Below are positions 1 through 8,528 of a stretch of DNA of 11,702 nucleotides, one piece after another. Position numbers and translations under genes: made by a program. How positions within the stretch are numbered: position 1 is the first letter of the stretch; the number at the start of each line of letters is the position of its first letter. Under the pieces are notes generated by a model, which worked only from the letters and a program-made list of their open reading frames with translations, ran no database searches and was not told where the DNA came from. Source of the stretch: Candidatus Omnitrophota bacterium (lineage in GTDB: Bacteria; Verrucomicrobiota; Verrucomicrobiia; Limisphaerales; UBA1319); NCBI GenBank assembly GCA_023473405.1, contig JAMCZD010000356.1:1-11702 (forward strand), given 5' to 3'.

Positions 1-1902
1 TGCCGGCAAAACGGTTGTCTTTTGGGCCCAGGCTGCCAGCGCCAGGGTGCCGAAACCGGGCGCGTTGGGCAGAATGCCCTTGGCCGGGGTGTAATGAGCC
101 CCAACCCATTCGCATAACAAGGCGTAAGCGCGTTGCCTGGCGGAGCTGAATTCAGACTGGCTTGGCTCCAACACCGGGCCCAGCGCCACGATCACCTGTC
201 CCGCGCCCGCGGATCGAGCCAGGAACGGCAGGCCGCCTCGGGCTGATGCTTGCCGGGCATCCGGTTTCAATTCGAGTTGGATCAGCGCGATCGCGGCCGA
301 GTCTTTGCCGGGTTCACCTGATTCCGGGCGCACCTCGCTGAACCGGCCAGGCAACAATTCATCGAGCAACTCGAGAACGCCGTATCGAGACGGCCGGTCC
401 GAAAACTCGATCTGGTCGATATTGATGTGCCCCCAACCGCCCGTTTCTTCGTCAACGATCTCCAGATGCGCGGTCTTTCCCTCCAGTTCACTCACATCCC
501 ACGAAGCCGGCAGCAGAAGTTCATTGTCATGACCGGAGGCGCGGCGCACGGCCTTATCGCCCACAATGAGCCGGATTTGTGTGTTCTGATGTGAGCCCCC
601 GCCGACCAGGAAGTGAATGTAACGGCGCTCGATGACAAATGACTTGCTGACCAGGCGTCCCGTGGTTTGGTCGCCTTCCAAAAATGAATTAACGAGTCCG
701 CCTCCGAGGAAACCCGAGACCGGCTGCTGATTGGGCAGCGTTCCCGCCGCTGGTTTCGCCCCGAACGCCTGGCCGTTCACCGTCCACTTGTCATAACCGT
801 GCTCAAAATCATCGAATAAAATGTCCGGCCGGGATTGCGCCTGGGCCAATGGCTTGCCGCCAGTGGCGCGCGCGTAGGATTCGAGCAGTGGCATTGACTT
901 GCCGGAAAACAGCAACGTAGCGCCCGCCATCACCGCTTCGCGAGCCGCGCGCAACACTCCTTCCGCAAGGTCGGCTCTGGCTTCCTCGAGCCATATCACG
1001 GTGTGCGCAGGATCGTTCATTTCTTTGGCGGACAATGGTTGCCGTCCGATGAGCCTGACGGTCAGATTCGCAGGACGATCGTCCGGAGGCGCGTTCAGGC
1101 CGCGCGGATCGAGGTTGGTGTAAACCGCCACGGACTTGTCCAGGGACGGTTCCTGCGCCGGCTTGGCGCGCATGACCAGGAAACTGGCATGGTCATCGGC
1201 GATGCATTCATTGATGTTGCCACCGAAATTGGGATGGCGGTTCCCGTCGATCTTGCCCACTGCCTCGTAGCCGACCGCGTTTTGCATCAGGGCACCCAGC
1301 GAGACGCGTTGTGTTTGGGTCGTTGGATTATGAAGACGAAACACAAGGTAAGCAACCGGCACGGACGACAGCGCGGTGTCGAGAGGTGCGAATGGGCTGA
1401 AGGCAGTCAGTTGCACCTGCACCGGAATAGCGGAGTCAAGAAACCGGAGGATGGCGACGGGATATTCACCGGTCATTTCGATCCGGTCCACCCGAGGCCA
1501 ATCCGGACCACCGGCGGTCTGCAGCAGCTTGGTTGTCGCCCCGGCCTTGATCACGAAATGAAATGGCACCAGACCGTCTCGCAGCGTATTGAAAAGCTGC
1601 CAGGTGGTAAACTGGCCATCCACGCCAATCTCGAAGTTGCCGGTGCCAATGCCGCCCAGGTGCATCCGGGCGTCCGTATGAACATCGGACCGATAAAGCC
1701 GTGGCGATGCAGGCTTAGTCAGTGACTGGGTCCATTGTTCGAGTTCGCTGGCCGGCAATTGATAATCCAACGGGGCCGCGGAAACCGGTCCGGTCAGAAG
1801 CACTCCTGCCGTGCCGGCACCGACCAGGGCGATAAATTCACGGCGGGAAACGCTGTTACTCTCTCCCGCGCAAGCTCCTGAACAATTGCATCGTCGTTTC
1901 AT
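1..1902 (-). CDS. GH116/GBA2-like glycoside hydrolase, Tat-exported, 3' end beyond window
   Basis: The reverse strand is open from ATG 1902-1900 to the window edge (634 codons, no stop). An in-frame TAA at 1920-1918 lies just upstream, and there is no other start between, so the start is fixed. The N-terminus carries a twin-arginine motif (SRREFI, residues 19-24) and a hydrophobic stretch ending near PVSAA (39-43), so Tat export is expected. Residues about 80-105 (HLGGIGTGNFEIG...) and 145-250 (GEYPVAILRF, FSPFAPLDTALSSVP) match the N-terminal beta-sandwich of GH116 beta-glucosidases/glucosylceramidases (GBA2_N). Residues about 283-355 look like a small GATase/ThuA-like segment (VIWLEEAR, GATLLFSG). 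Residues about 358-495 form a separate beta-sandwich (DFEHGYDKW, YIHFLVGGG, GGWGHINIDQI) of the kind found in levanase-like GH32 proteins of the PVC group. The part after it (GFGTLALAAWAQ) resembles the rest of GBA2_N. The catalytic (alpha/alpha)6 domain would lie beyond position 1 and is not seen. Substrate cannot be assigned; a beta-linked sugar is likely. Three cysteines (C5, C7, C11) precede the Tat motif, which is odd. Confidence 0.77.
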   Translation of the reverse strand, partial: MKRRCNCSGACAGESNSVSRREFIALVGAGTAGVLLTGPVSAAPLDYQLPASELEQWTQSLTKPASPRLYRSDVHTDARMHLGGIGTGNFEIGVDGQFTTWQLFNTLRDGLVPFHFVIKAGATTKLLQTAGGPDWPRVDRIEMTGEYPVAILRFLDSAIPVQVQLTAFSPFAPLDTALSSVPVAYLVFRLHNPTTQTQRVSLGALMQNAVGYEAVGKIDGNRHPNFGGNINECIADDHASFLVMRAKPAQEPSLDKSVAVYTNLDPRGLNAPPDDRPANLTVRLIGRQPLSAKEMNDPAHTVIWLEEARADLAEGVLRAAREAVMAGATLLFSGKSMPLLESYARATGGKPLAQAQSRPDILFDDFEHGYDKWTVNGQAFGAKPAAGTLPNQQPVSGFLGGGLVNSFLEGDQTTGRLVSKSFVIERRYIHFLVGGGSHQNTQIRLIVGDKAVRRASGHDNELLLPASWDVSELEGKTAHLEIVDEETGGWGHINIDQIEFSDRPSRYGVLELLDELLPGRFSEVRPESGEPGKDSAAIALIQLELKPDARQASARGGLPFLARSAGAGQVIVALGPVLEPSQSEFSSARQRAYALLCEWVGAHYTPAKGILPNAPGFGTLALAAWAQKTTVLPA

Positions 1903-2078
1903 AAATGGATTTCCGTCTTATATGGTTGCCGCCTCTTATTGGTTTTAGCCTTCGATGATTGCACGCAGCACAGCCTTGACAAGGCAATTCACTGGCTCCG
2001 GGCGAAACTCTGTAACTGGCCGTGGTCCGACTAAGCATGACGACATAATTCTTTGCGGGTCGGAAGGGGTGCCAGAGT

Positions 2079-2142
2079 GAACAGGAGCAAACAGAGGCAA
2101 CAGAGAGGCAAGTAACTCCGTTCCCTCTGTTACCTCCTGTTC
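2079..2142. repeat. Long imperfect inverted repeat (hairpin), 27-bp arms
   Basis: Arms 2079-2105 and 2116-2142 pair at 23 of 27 positions around a 10-nt loop. The outermost nine pairs (GAACAGGAG / CTCCTGTTC) are perfect, and each arm contains repeats of AACAGAGG-like units. It resembles the dispersed purine-rich 'CTCTGTTxCCTC' intergenic repeats common in Verrucomicrobia and Planctomycetes genomes; that link is from memory. It could be a REP-like element, a bidirectional transcription barrier or a structured leader. There is no U-tract, so it is not a classic intrinsic terminator. Confidence 0.7.
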
Positions 2143-2198
2143 AAACCGTCCCACAGTGAATTATGGCGCTGCGTATAGCCATCAGTCATAATAATTAT

Positions 2199-2227
2199 TT
2201 GACATCAGCTATTAGTTCGATTATCTT
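2199..2227 (+). promoter_or_regulatory. Candidate sigma70-type promoter for the giant-protein operon
   Basis: A perfect -35 hexamer TTGACA (2199-2204), a 17-nt spacer and the -10-like TATCTT (2222-2227) lie 57 nt before the ATG at 2285. Flanking DNA is A+T rich compared with the surrounding genes. It is the best promoter match in the intergenic region and is correctly oriented for the operon. No expression evidence is available. Confidence 0.5.
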
Positions 2228-2284
2228 AACTTAATTGGTTCCCTTTGACAAAAACCGGCGCTCAACGCCCTTCGACTTATTGTT

Positions 2285-5200
2285 ATGAAGAAAGCCTTGT
2301 GTCTTGCGCCACTCCTTGGCCTGGTGAGCACATTCGCTCACGCTCAGTTGCCCCCCCCCCCGAGTTCGGACGTAACCCAGTCCGTCTCCATCCTGCAACG
2401 CCACCCGCATGATCGGGTCTGGCAGGCGATCAAGTCCGGCACGGACGCCGAGGGCAATCCCATGGTCTGGACTAATATGTTTACCGAGCTGTGCACAGGC
2501 GTTTGCCGCTTCGAGTCCAATCGGTGGGTCGATGCCTCCGAGCAAATCGAGACCTTTCCCGAGGCCTTCGTCGCCCGCCAAGGCCAGCACCAGGCCGTAT
2601 TTTCGACCAACCTGAATATCGTCGGAGCAATCGACCTGTTAGCCCCCGACGGACAACGACTCCGCTCGACCCCGGTCGCGCTGCGCTATTTCGATCGCGC
2701 CTCGGGCAAATCGGTGCTGATCGCCACGCTCAAGGATAGCCAGGGTGAACTGGCCGACGTCAACCGGGTCCTTTACCCCGATGCCTTCGAGGGGGTGCGT
2801 GCCGGGGTGAGGATGACCTACACGCTGGCCGGCCTCGAGCAGGACATTCTGCTGGAGCAAAGCCCGCCTAACCCGGAGAAGCTGGGACTTTCTTCCGACT
2901 CGACCATGTTGCAGGTGATGACCGAGTTTTACTCGCCGCCCACACCCGAGAAGACCGAACGGACCATCCGGCGTATCGGGGAGTGGCCTTTAGTGGACCA
3001 AACCCTGAGATTTGGGGCGATGCGGACCGGGCCAAGCCGGGCCTTTGTCCTTTCGAAAGGCGGGGAGCAGGATGACGATCTCATCGAGGCGGTGCACTGG
3101 GAAGAGGACAGCGGGCGCTTTTTCCTGGTTGAATCGATCGAATTTCCCTTGATCAAGTCCTGGCTCGATGCTTTGCCTCCCTCAGCCAGCCTTCCCGCCC
3201 CGCAACGCGCCGATGCCGGGGACAAGAAGTCGGAGGCGCATTCCACAGCGTCCCTGGTATCAGGGCAGCGCAGCAGCGCTGCCATACCAATCCCGGTGGG
3301 GACGCACGCCCTACCTAATTTGGTCTCGACGCTTTCGGCTCCGCCCCTTGTCTTCCCGTCTCGTCCTCCCTCCGGAGAGCCTATCGCCGATGTGCTGTTC
3401 GCTGAGGCCACCCCCGGCTCGGGCCAAGTCAAAATGGCGTTGTCCAAGTCAACATCCTTGCCCCAACAACCATCCCAGAAGACCGCATACCATCCCGCCG
3501 TGGTCCTTGACTTCACCGAATTGCTCACCGACACCAACCGAACCCTGCTTAGCGATACCACCTATTGCGTCAGCAGAGCGGTCAACCTGAGCGGCACTAC
3601 AACAATCGAAGGCGGAACCGTGGTCAAATACGCCAACACCAACTCGCCCAGAATTTACGTTTTTGGCCCCGTCAATTGCAAAACCTCGGCTTATCGTCCC
3701 GCGGTCTTCACCGCCAAAGACGACGATACGGTCGGGGAGCCAATGGGATCAGGCTCATCCCCATCGGGCTACTACGCCGATACCGCCCTTTACTTCGAAT
3801 CGGACAACGATTTGAAATACCTCCGCGTCTCGCATGCGCAAAAAGGGATTTACTGTGCAAACGGCAGCGGCACCAACACGCTAACTCACGCCCAGTTTGC
3901 CAATTGCGACAAGGCGTTTTACTTCGGTGGCAGCACCTATAACCTGCGCAATATCCTGCTTTATCGGAACAACTACGGTTTCTATGGATCGTATTTCAGC
4001 GGGCACTGCGAGAACCTGACCTTTGATCAGTGCGGTTATTTGGGTTACGAGACCGTCCTAACCAGCGATTTCCTGTGGCTGACGAACAGCCTCCTGGTCC
4101 AGATCACCAACGGCTGCAATTTCAGTTATTCTTCGAGCTATTGCGGCTCGAACAGCTCGAGCGCGGCGGCCTTCCAAACCGTAGCCGGCGTCGGCCATTA
4201 CCCGGCGATCGCTGACTGGCGCAATGCCGGCACCACGTCGATCAATGCCGGCCTGCTGGCTGACCTGAGGAAGAAAACCACCTACCCGCCCATCGTTTGG
4301 TCGGGCGACATCAGCAGCGACACCATCCTTGCGCCCCAGGCGCTTCGTGACGACGACCCACCCGACCTGGGCTATCACTACGACCCGCTGGATTGGGTGT
4401 TTCACGACATTTCATTGAGCAGCGCCCAATTGATTCTGACCAACGGAGTGGCGATCGGTGTCTATGGAACGCCGGGGATCAACCTGCTTTCCGGGGCCAA
4501 GCTCTACAGCGAAGGCAGCCCGACCAACCTGAACCGGATCGTCCGTTACCAGACGGTCCTGGAACAACAGCCTACCGGGTGGACCAATTCCTCCCCTCCA
4601 ATGGGTCTCCTGACGGTGAATGCCGATTATGCCACGCTGCCCGAGGCGCGGTTTCGTTTCACCGACTTCTCGCAGATGACCGATACCGCTACCCGCCTGT
4701 ATATCCTCTACAACAGTTGGGTTTACCCAATGAGCGTGCTATCGTTTACGGACTGCCAATTGCGCGGTGGCCGGCTCTATTACATTCCCAACGGTTCGGT
4801 CAACGATATGCGGGGAATGACACTCTCGTTTACCAACAACCTGTTCCAACGCTTCGGACTTCGCCTGGCACAAGGTTACAACAATGACCAGACCGGGGTG
4901 GGACTCAACATGCGCAATAATCTCTTCTACCGAGGCGCGGCGCTGCTGGCCGACTATATCGGAACTTTTTCCTGGGCGATTTACGATAACCAGTTTGACA
5001 GCGTTGACATGACCAACAGCACGGTTCTGCCTGGCACCATGAATTACAACGGCTTCATTAACACGCCCATCCTGGGTGGGACTGATGGTCCGCTTTTGTT
5101 GACCAATTTCGTTTACACCACCGGCCCGCTTGGCGATTACTACCAATCCTCGACCGATATGGTTGACGAGGGCAGCCGCGGTGCTGACGACGGCGGTCTT

Positions 5201-7801
5201 TATCACTACACGACCCGAACCACCCAATCCGAGGAGACCGACTCGCAGGTGGACATTGGCCTGCATTACGTGGCGCTCAACGGCCAGAACCTGCCCGTGG
5301 ACACCGATGCTGACGGCCTGCCCGATTATTTCGAGAACCGTGACGGCGATGGCAACCATGACGCCACCGAAACCAATCCCTCAGACACCGACACCGACTA
5401 CGACGGGCGAAATGACGCCCAGGAATATGCTGATGGCACTGATCCGCTCGATGCCGCCAGCATGGAAAGCGCTCGAATGGCCTGGTTCCGCTTTAATACT
5501 GGCGATTGGAAAGGTGAGCAAGGGGAGTCACCCCTTCAATACTTCAACGTTGCTAATGTCTCCAGCTTCGATGGCAATGCCCTGCAAGTCAACAGCGCAT
5601 CGGCGGCCAATCTCAAATACCGGGATATCGAGCCTAACGGAAAGGCTAACATCAATTGCCGCCAGGGCAGCGTACGTTTCCTGTTCAAGCCCAGTTGGTC
5701 CAGTCAAACTGCCGGCGGCTCCGGTCCCGGATCAACCGCGCGCCTAGTGGAGATGGGGATCTCGACTACCCCGCCCACGACCGGTTGGTGGTGCCTGAGC
5801 CTTTCCTCCAATGGAAATCAGATTTATTTTTCCGGGCAAACCAATGGAGCGAGCGCCAATTACCTCACCGGAACCATAAATTGGACCAACAATTTCTGGT
5901 ATGAGATCATTTTGACCTATACCTCAAACCGATCGCTTCTTTATATAAATGGCCCCACGAATCCCAATGGCCAAACAGGTTTGCTACAAACCAATATGGG
6001 CAGCGGCGTGAGCTATTGGCCGAATGCCGCAGTCCGGAGCAGCTATGGCTTTAGCATCGGCAGCGACAAGGACGGAAATCAACGGGCCCAAGGGCAGTTC
6101 GATGAATTCGAAACCTACAATTATCCGATCGGCCTGGATAAGGGCAACCTTATTCCCGGCGAGAGCAAATGGCCATCAAACATGGTGGCGGTGTTTGATA
6201 AGGCGGCCAAATTCTCCGCCGTCGTCACCAATTCGCCTCCCACGATCACGCTCCAATGGCGCAACCATCCCAGCACACCCTTGACCCTCAAACGGCGCGT
6301 GCTCGGAACCACGAATTGGACCACCCTGGCCACCGACACCGTTGCCTGGCATTACACGAACACCAGTGTTTCGGTGGGCACCCTCTATGAATATCTGCTC
6401 GAGGACCGCTGGCTGATAGCGGCTATCAATGCGCCGCCGATGCATGACCGCGGCCGTGTTATTCTCTTGGTTGACCAGATTTTGGCCAGCCAATTGACCA
6501 CCGAACTCGCTCAGCTCAAAGAAGACTTGGTCGGTGACGGCTGGCGGGTTATTCAACACACCGTACCGCGTCACGATGATACCGATTGGTCTGCCAATCC
6601 GCCAAATATCGCCGAAATCAAAGCGACCGTAGTCAATGATTACAATACCTACTCAAATGAGGTTAAGTCCTTATTTATTATTGGGCATGTGGCGTATCCG
6701 CTTTCGGGTCGCATCAGTCCTGACGGCCATGAAGCGCGAGTTTGGCCTACGGATGGGTATTATGCGGACATCGACGGTAATTGGACCGATACGAACAGTG
6801 TTCCTGATAATGTGCCTGGGGATGGCAAGTTCGACCAAGACGCTTATCCGTCGCCGATCGAGCTAAGCTTTGGCCGAGTTGATTTTGCTAATATGCCGGC
6901 GTTCTCGTCTGCGTCCGAGATTGATCTCATCAAACGTTACCTTTCAAAAAATCATCGCTATCGAACTGGGCAGCTTGCTTTTCCGGCACGAACGACCGTT
7001 ATGGGGTGTTTAGGAGGGGCGCTAGAGCTGGTAAACAAGAATATCTATATCAATGCTGGTAGAAACGCCACCGCTCTATTCGGGGAGGAGCCGTCACGGA
7101 ATTTGGAAGGAAATTGCTTTAAGGAAATGAAATCTTACCTTTGGGGATTTGTAGCCGGGGCTGGTGAGCCAGAGCGCCAAGCTATCGATGACGAAGGACC
7201 CAACAGGCACACAACGATGAATCTGGCAAATCCAACCGAGGAAACGCCTATTGGATTTTTTATGCCCTTCGGCTCTTACTTTGGCGAATGGCCATGGGAA
7301 GACGATTTTCTGCGGGCCTGTATAGGAACATTGAATTCGGGTCTCGGCAGTGTTTGGGGAGTTGCAGAACGATTTCGTTTTGAGCCCTTGGGTCTAGGAG
7401 ACTCCATTGGAACATGCGTATTAAGAACTTTAAACGATACCGAGGGTACCGTCTTTAATACAAGGGATATATGCCTGGAGCTCATGGGCGATCCCACGTT
7501 ACGGATGCAACTTGTTTCTCCAGCGCAATCGTTGAGCGCAACCCAAAATGGACAATCAGTGACGTTGAGCTGGACACCTTCAACTAATGCGTATGCCCAA
7601 TACTATGTTTATCGTTCCAGTAATGGCCTCGACGGACCATTCATTAAGTTAACGGACAACCCAGTCTGTACAAGCGCATATACTGATGCTAATCCACCAG
7701 CTGGAGCAAAAATGTACCAGGTGCGAGCCGCACTTTTGAACAACACTGGAAGCGGATCCTTCACTAATTTGAGTCAGGGAGTATTTAAGGCAATCGATTA
7801 A
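2285..7801 (+). CDS. Giant secreted mosaic protein: beta-helix, Ca-binding, LamG-like, C25-like, FN3
   Basis: The 1838-residue product starts with a Sec signal peptide (MKKALCLAPLLG... AHA, cleavage near residue 20). Residues about 30-300 are a beta-rich N-terminal region that I associate with large secreted Verrucomicrobia proteins but cannot name. A low-complexity linker (about 305-400) follows. Residues about 405-995 have short beta-strand repeats with recurring TNN/NNLF turns, typical of a right-handed parallel beta-helix. Residues about 1006-1058 carry DxDxDG calcium-binding (thrombospondin type-3-like) repeats: DTDADGLPD, DGDGNHD, DTDYDGRND. About 1059-1283 looks like a LamG/concanavalin-type jelly roll and about 1317-1375 like an FN3. 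About 1386-1742 resembles a gingipain-type C25 region (LFIIGH at 1463-1468, GDPTLRM near the end) but seems to lack the catalytic His and Cys. A C-terminal FN3-like domain (about 1748-1838) is closely related to B1 and B2. No PEP-CTERM or membrane anchor is seen. No clear Shine-Dalgarno precedes the ATG; the signal peptide supports this start. Likely a surface adhesin or polymer-binding protein; exact role unknown. Confidence 0.85.
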   Translation: MKKALCLAPLLGLVSTFAHAQLPPPPSSDVTQSVSILQRHPHDRVWQAIKSGTDAEGNPMVWTNMFTELCTGVCRFESNRWVDASEQIETFPEAFVARQGQHQAVFSTNLNIVGAIDLLAPDGQRLRSTPVALRYFDRASGKSVLIATLKDSQGELADVNRVLYPDAFEGVRAGVRMTYTLAGLEQDILLEQSPPNPEKLGLSSDSTMLQVMTEFYSPPTPEKTERTIRRIGEWPLVDQTLRFGAMRTGPSRAFVLSKGGEQDDDLIEAVHWEEDSGRFFLVESIEFPLIKSWLDALPPSASLPAPQRADAGDKKSEAHSTASLVSGQRSSAAIPIPVGTHALPNLVSTLSAPPLVFPSRPPSGEPIADVLFAEATPGSGQVKMALSKSTSLPQQPSQKTAYHPAVVLDFTELLTDTNRTLLSDTTYCVSRAVNLSGTTTIEGGTVVKYANTNSPRIYVFGPVNCKTSAYRPAVFTAKDDDTVGEPMGSGSSPSGYYADTALYFESDNDLKYLRVSHAQKGIYCANGSGTNTLTHAQFANCDKAFYFGGSTYNLRNILLYRNNYGFYGSYFSGHCENLTFDQCGYLGYETVLTSDFLWLTNSLLVQITNGCNFSYSSSYCGSNSSSAAAFQTVAGVGHYPAIADWRNAGTTSINAGLLADLRKKTTYPPIVWSGDISSDTILAPQALRDDDPPDLGYHYDPLDWVFHDISLSSAQLILTNGVAIGVYGTPGINLLSGAKLYSEGSPTNLNRIVRYQTVLEQQPTGWTNSSPPMGLLTVNADYATLPEARFRFTDFSQMTDTATRLYILYNSWVYPMSVLSFTDCQLRGGRLYYIPNGSVNDMRGMTLSFTNNLFQRFGLRLAQGYNNDQTGVGLNMRNNLFYRGAALLADYIGTFSWAIYDNQFDSVDMTNSTVLPGTMNYNGFINTPILGGTDGPLLLTNFVYTTGPLGDYYQSSTDMVDEGSRGADDGGLYHYTTRTTQSEETDSQVDIGLHYVALNGQNLPVDTDADGLPDYFENRDGDGNHDATETNPSDTDTDYDGRNDAQEYADGTDPLDAASMESARMAWFRFNTGDWKGEQGESPLQYFNVANVSSFDGNALQVNSASAANLKYRDIEPNGKANINCRQGSVRFLFKPSWSSQTAGGSGPGSTARLVEMGISTTPPTTGWWCLSLSSNGNQIYFSGQTNGASANYLTGTINWTNNFWYEIILTYTSNRSLLYINGPTNPNGQTGLLQTNMGSGVSYWPNAAVRSSYGFSIGSDKDGNQRAQGQFDEFETYNYPIGLDKGNLIPGESKWPSNMVAVFDKAAKFSAVVTNSPPTITLQWRNHPSTPLTLKRRVLGTTNWTTLATDTVAWHYTNTSVSVGTLYEYLLEDRWLIAAINAPPMHDRGRVILLVDQILASQLTTELAQLKEDLVGDGWRVIQHTVPRHDDTDWSANPPNIAEIKATVVNDYNTYSNEVKSLFIIGHVAYPLSGRISPDGHEARVWPTDGYYADIDGNWTDTNSVPDNVPGDGKFDQDAYPSPIELSFGRVDFANMPAFSSASEIDLIKRYLSKNHRYRTGQLAFPARTTVMGCLGGALELVNKNIYINAGRNATALFGEEPSRNLEGNCFKEMKSYLWGFVAGAGEPERQAIDDEGPNRHTTMNLANPTEETPIGFFMPFGSYFGEWPWEDDFLRACIGTLNSGLGSVWGVAERFRFEPLGLGDSIGTCVLRTLNDTEGTVFNTRDICLELMGDPTLRMQLVSPAQSLSATQNGQSVTLSWTPSTNAYAQYYVYRSSNGLDGPFIKLTDNPVCTSAYTDANPPAGAKMYQVRAALLNNTGSGSFTNLSQGVFKAID
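2351..2361 (+). repeat. C11 homopolymer inside the giant gene
   Basis: Eleven consecutive C bases code for the proline run just after the signal-peptide cleavage site (QLPPPPSS). Gain or loss of one base would shift the frame and stop synthesis of nearly the whole 1838-residue protein. Such a tract can slip during replication, or can be a sequencing error. At its present length the gene is open. Confidence 0.9.
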
Positions 7802-7814
7802 GAGGATGTATTTC

Positions 7815-8528
7815 ATGAAACCGATCGACATTGTTGCGCTCTTTTTGATTTCGGCTGTTTGTGCAGGGGCAGCTCCCTTTCAGAATCTCGGTTTTGATGA
7901 GGCCGTAACCAATAACCTTGTTCCAACAGACCCGCGTGAAAGGCCAATATATGGTGATGGCCTGGGCCCGCCAGAGGAGATGATGCCGGGCTGGCACATG
8001 TTCTTGGGGACCAATAGTATAAGCTCGATTGGACTAAACCTTACGCCACCAGGGTACGGCTACGCCACGCTAATCAGCGCCAATCCGCCGCAACTGGGAT
8101 TTGTGCTGCCTGTTGAAGGGCTTTATTCCCTCGACATGCTACCCGGTTCGCATCCGATAACCTTGCTGCAAATCGGTGAAATCCCCACCGGTTCAAAATC
8201 CATTCAATTTCTATCTTACGGTTCGCCGGTGCAATTGGAGGTCAGCGGTTCTTTGGTGCCATTGTTTTACACTCCACTCCCTTTTGACCCCAGGATTCCG
8301 GATTATAACCAGCCGAGCATCGCGATGGGTGATATATCCCCATTTGCCGGCCAGAATGTGGAATTGAAATTCATAGCCATCAGTGAATTTAACCAAAATC
8401 CTTATCACGGTCTGGACAGCATCTCTTTTTCGCCGCTGGCCATTCCCGAGCCAGCGGGTGTGGCGCTTTTATCCATTGGCCTCCTGCTATTGTGCCTTCC
8501 GCGCCTTTGCCGAAAAAGGGGTCCTTGA
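7815..8528 (+). CDS. PEP-CTERM surface protein A1
   Basis: A 237-residue exported protein. ATG 7815 is preferred over ATG 7806 because the purine-rich AGAGG (7801-7805) then sits 9 nt upstream, and the product starts directly with a signal peptide (MKPIDIVALFLISAV... AGA). The C-terminus is a PEP-CTERM sorting signal: PEP at residues 211-213, a hydrophobic helix, then the basic tail CRKRGP. In this class an exosortase cleaves the tail and the protein is delivered to the envelope or matrix; no exosortase gene lies in the window. The middle has no recognised enzyme motif. A PFQNLGFDEA motif follows the signal peptide and DISPFAGQNVELK precedes the sorting signal; both are shared with A2. It begins 13 nt after the giant gene's stop, so the same operon is likely. 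The next ORF, B1, starts immediately after its TGA and in the same frame. Confidence 0.9.
   Translation: MKPIDIVALFLISAVCAGAAPFQNLGFDEAVTNNLVPTDPRERPIYGDGLGPPEEMMPGWHMFLGTNSISSIGLNLTPPGYGYATLISANPPQLGFVLPVEGLYSLDMLPGSHPITLLQIGEIPTGSKSIQFLSYGSPVQLEVSGSLVPLFYTPLPFDPRIPDYNQPSIAMGDISPFAGQNVELKFIAISEFNQNPYHGLDSISFSPLAIPEPAGVALLSIGLLLLCLPRLCRKRGP
8516..8521 (+). promoter_or_regulatory. Possible ribosome binding site for B1
   Basis: AAGGGG inside the last codons of A1 lies 7 nt before the B1 ATG, which itself directly follows the A1 TGA. This would suit translational coupling. The matching position in the A2/B2 junction keeps AAGGG but has AAG instead of ATG. Confidence 0.4.

Larger units (their letters stand above)
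1903..2284. other. Divergent intergenic region
   Basis: This 382-bp stretch separates the leftward GH116-like gene from the rightward giant secreted protein. It holds an imperfect hairpin repeat (2079-2142) and a rightward sigma70-like promoter (2199-2227). The short ORFs crossing it have no recognisable family, and the one starting at 2038 runs into the GH116 gene in another frame, so none is called. No convincing promoter for the leftward gene was found, and no tRNA or riboswitch structure was recognised. Confidence 0.7.

Noticed and set aside
1003..1725. A 240-residue plus-strand ORF
   Set aside because: It is antisense to the GH116-like gene, whose protein has clear domain and Tat motifs; the plus-strand product has none.
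2245..2273. Second TTGACA (2245-2250) as a promoter
   Set aside because: At 17-nt spacing the -10 position is CCCTTC, so there is no promoter match; the one at 2199-2227 is better.
2929..3561. A 210-residue minus-strand ORF inside the giant gene
   Set aside because: High-G+C shadow of the giant gene with no family motif and no upstream signals.
7806..7814. ATG 7806 as the A1 start
   Set aside because: It touches the Shine-Dalgarno-like AGAGG; ATG 7815 has proper spacing and matches the signal-peptide start of its paralogues.
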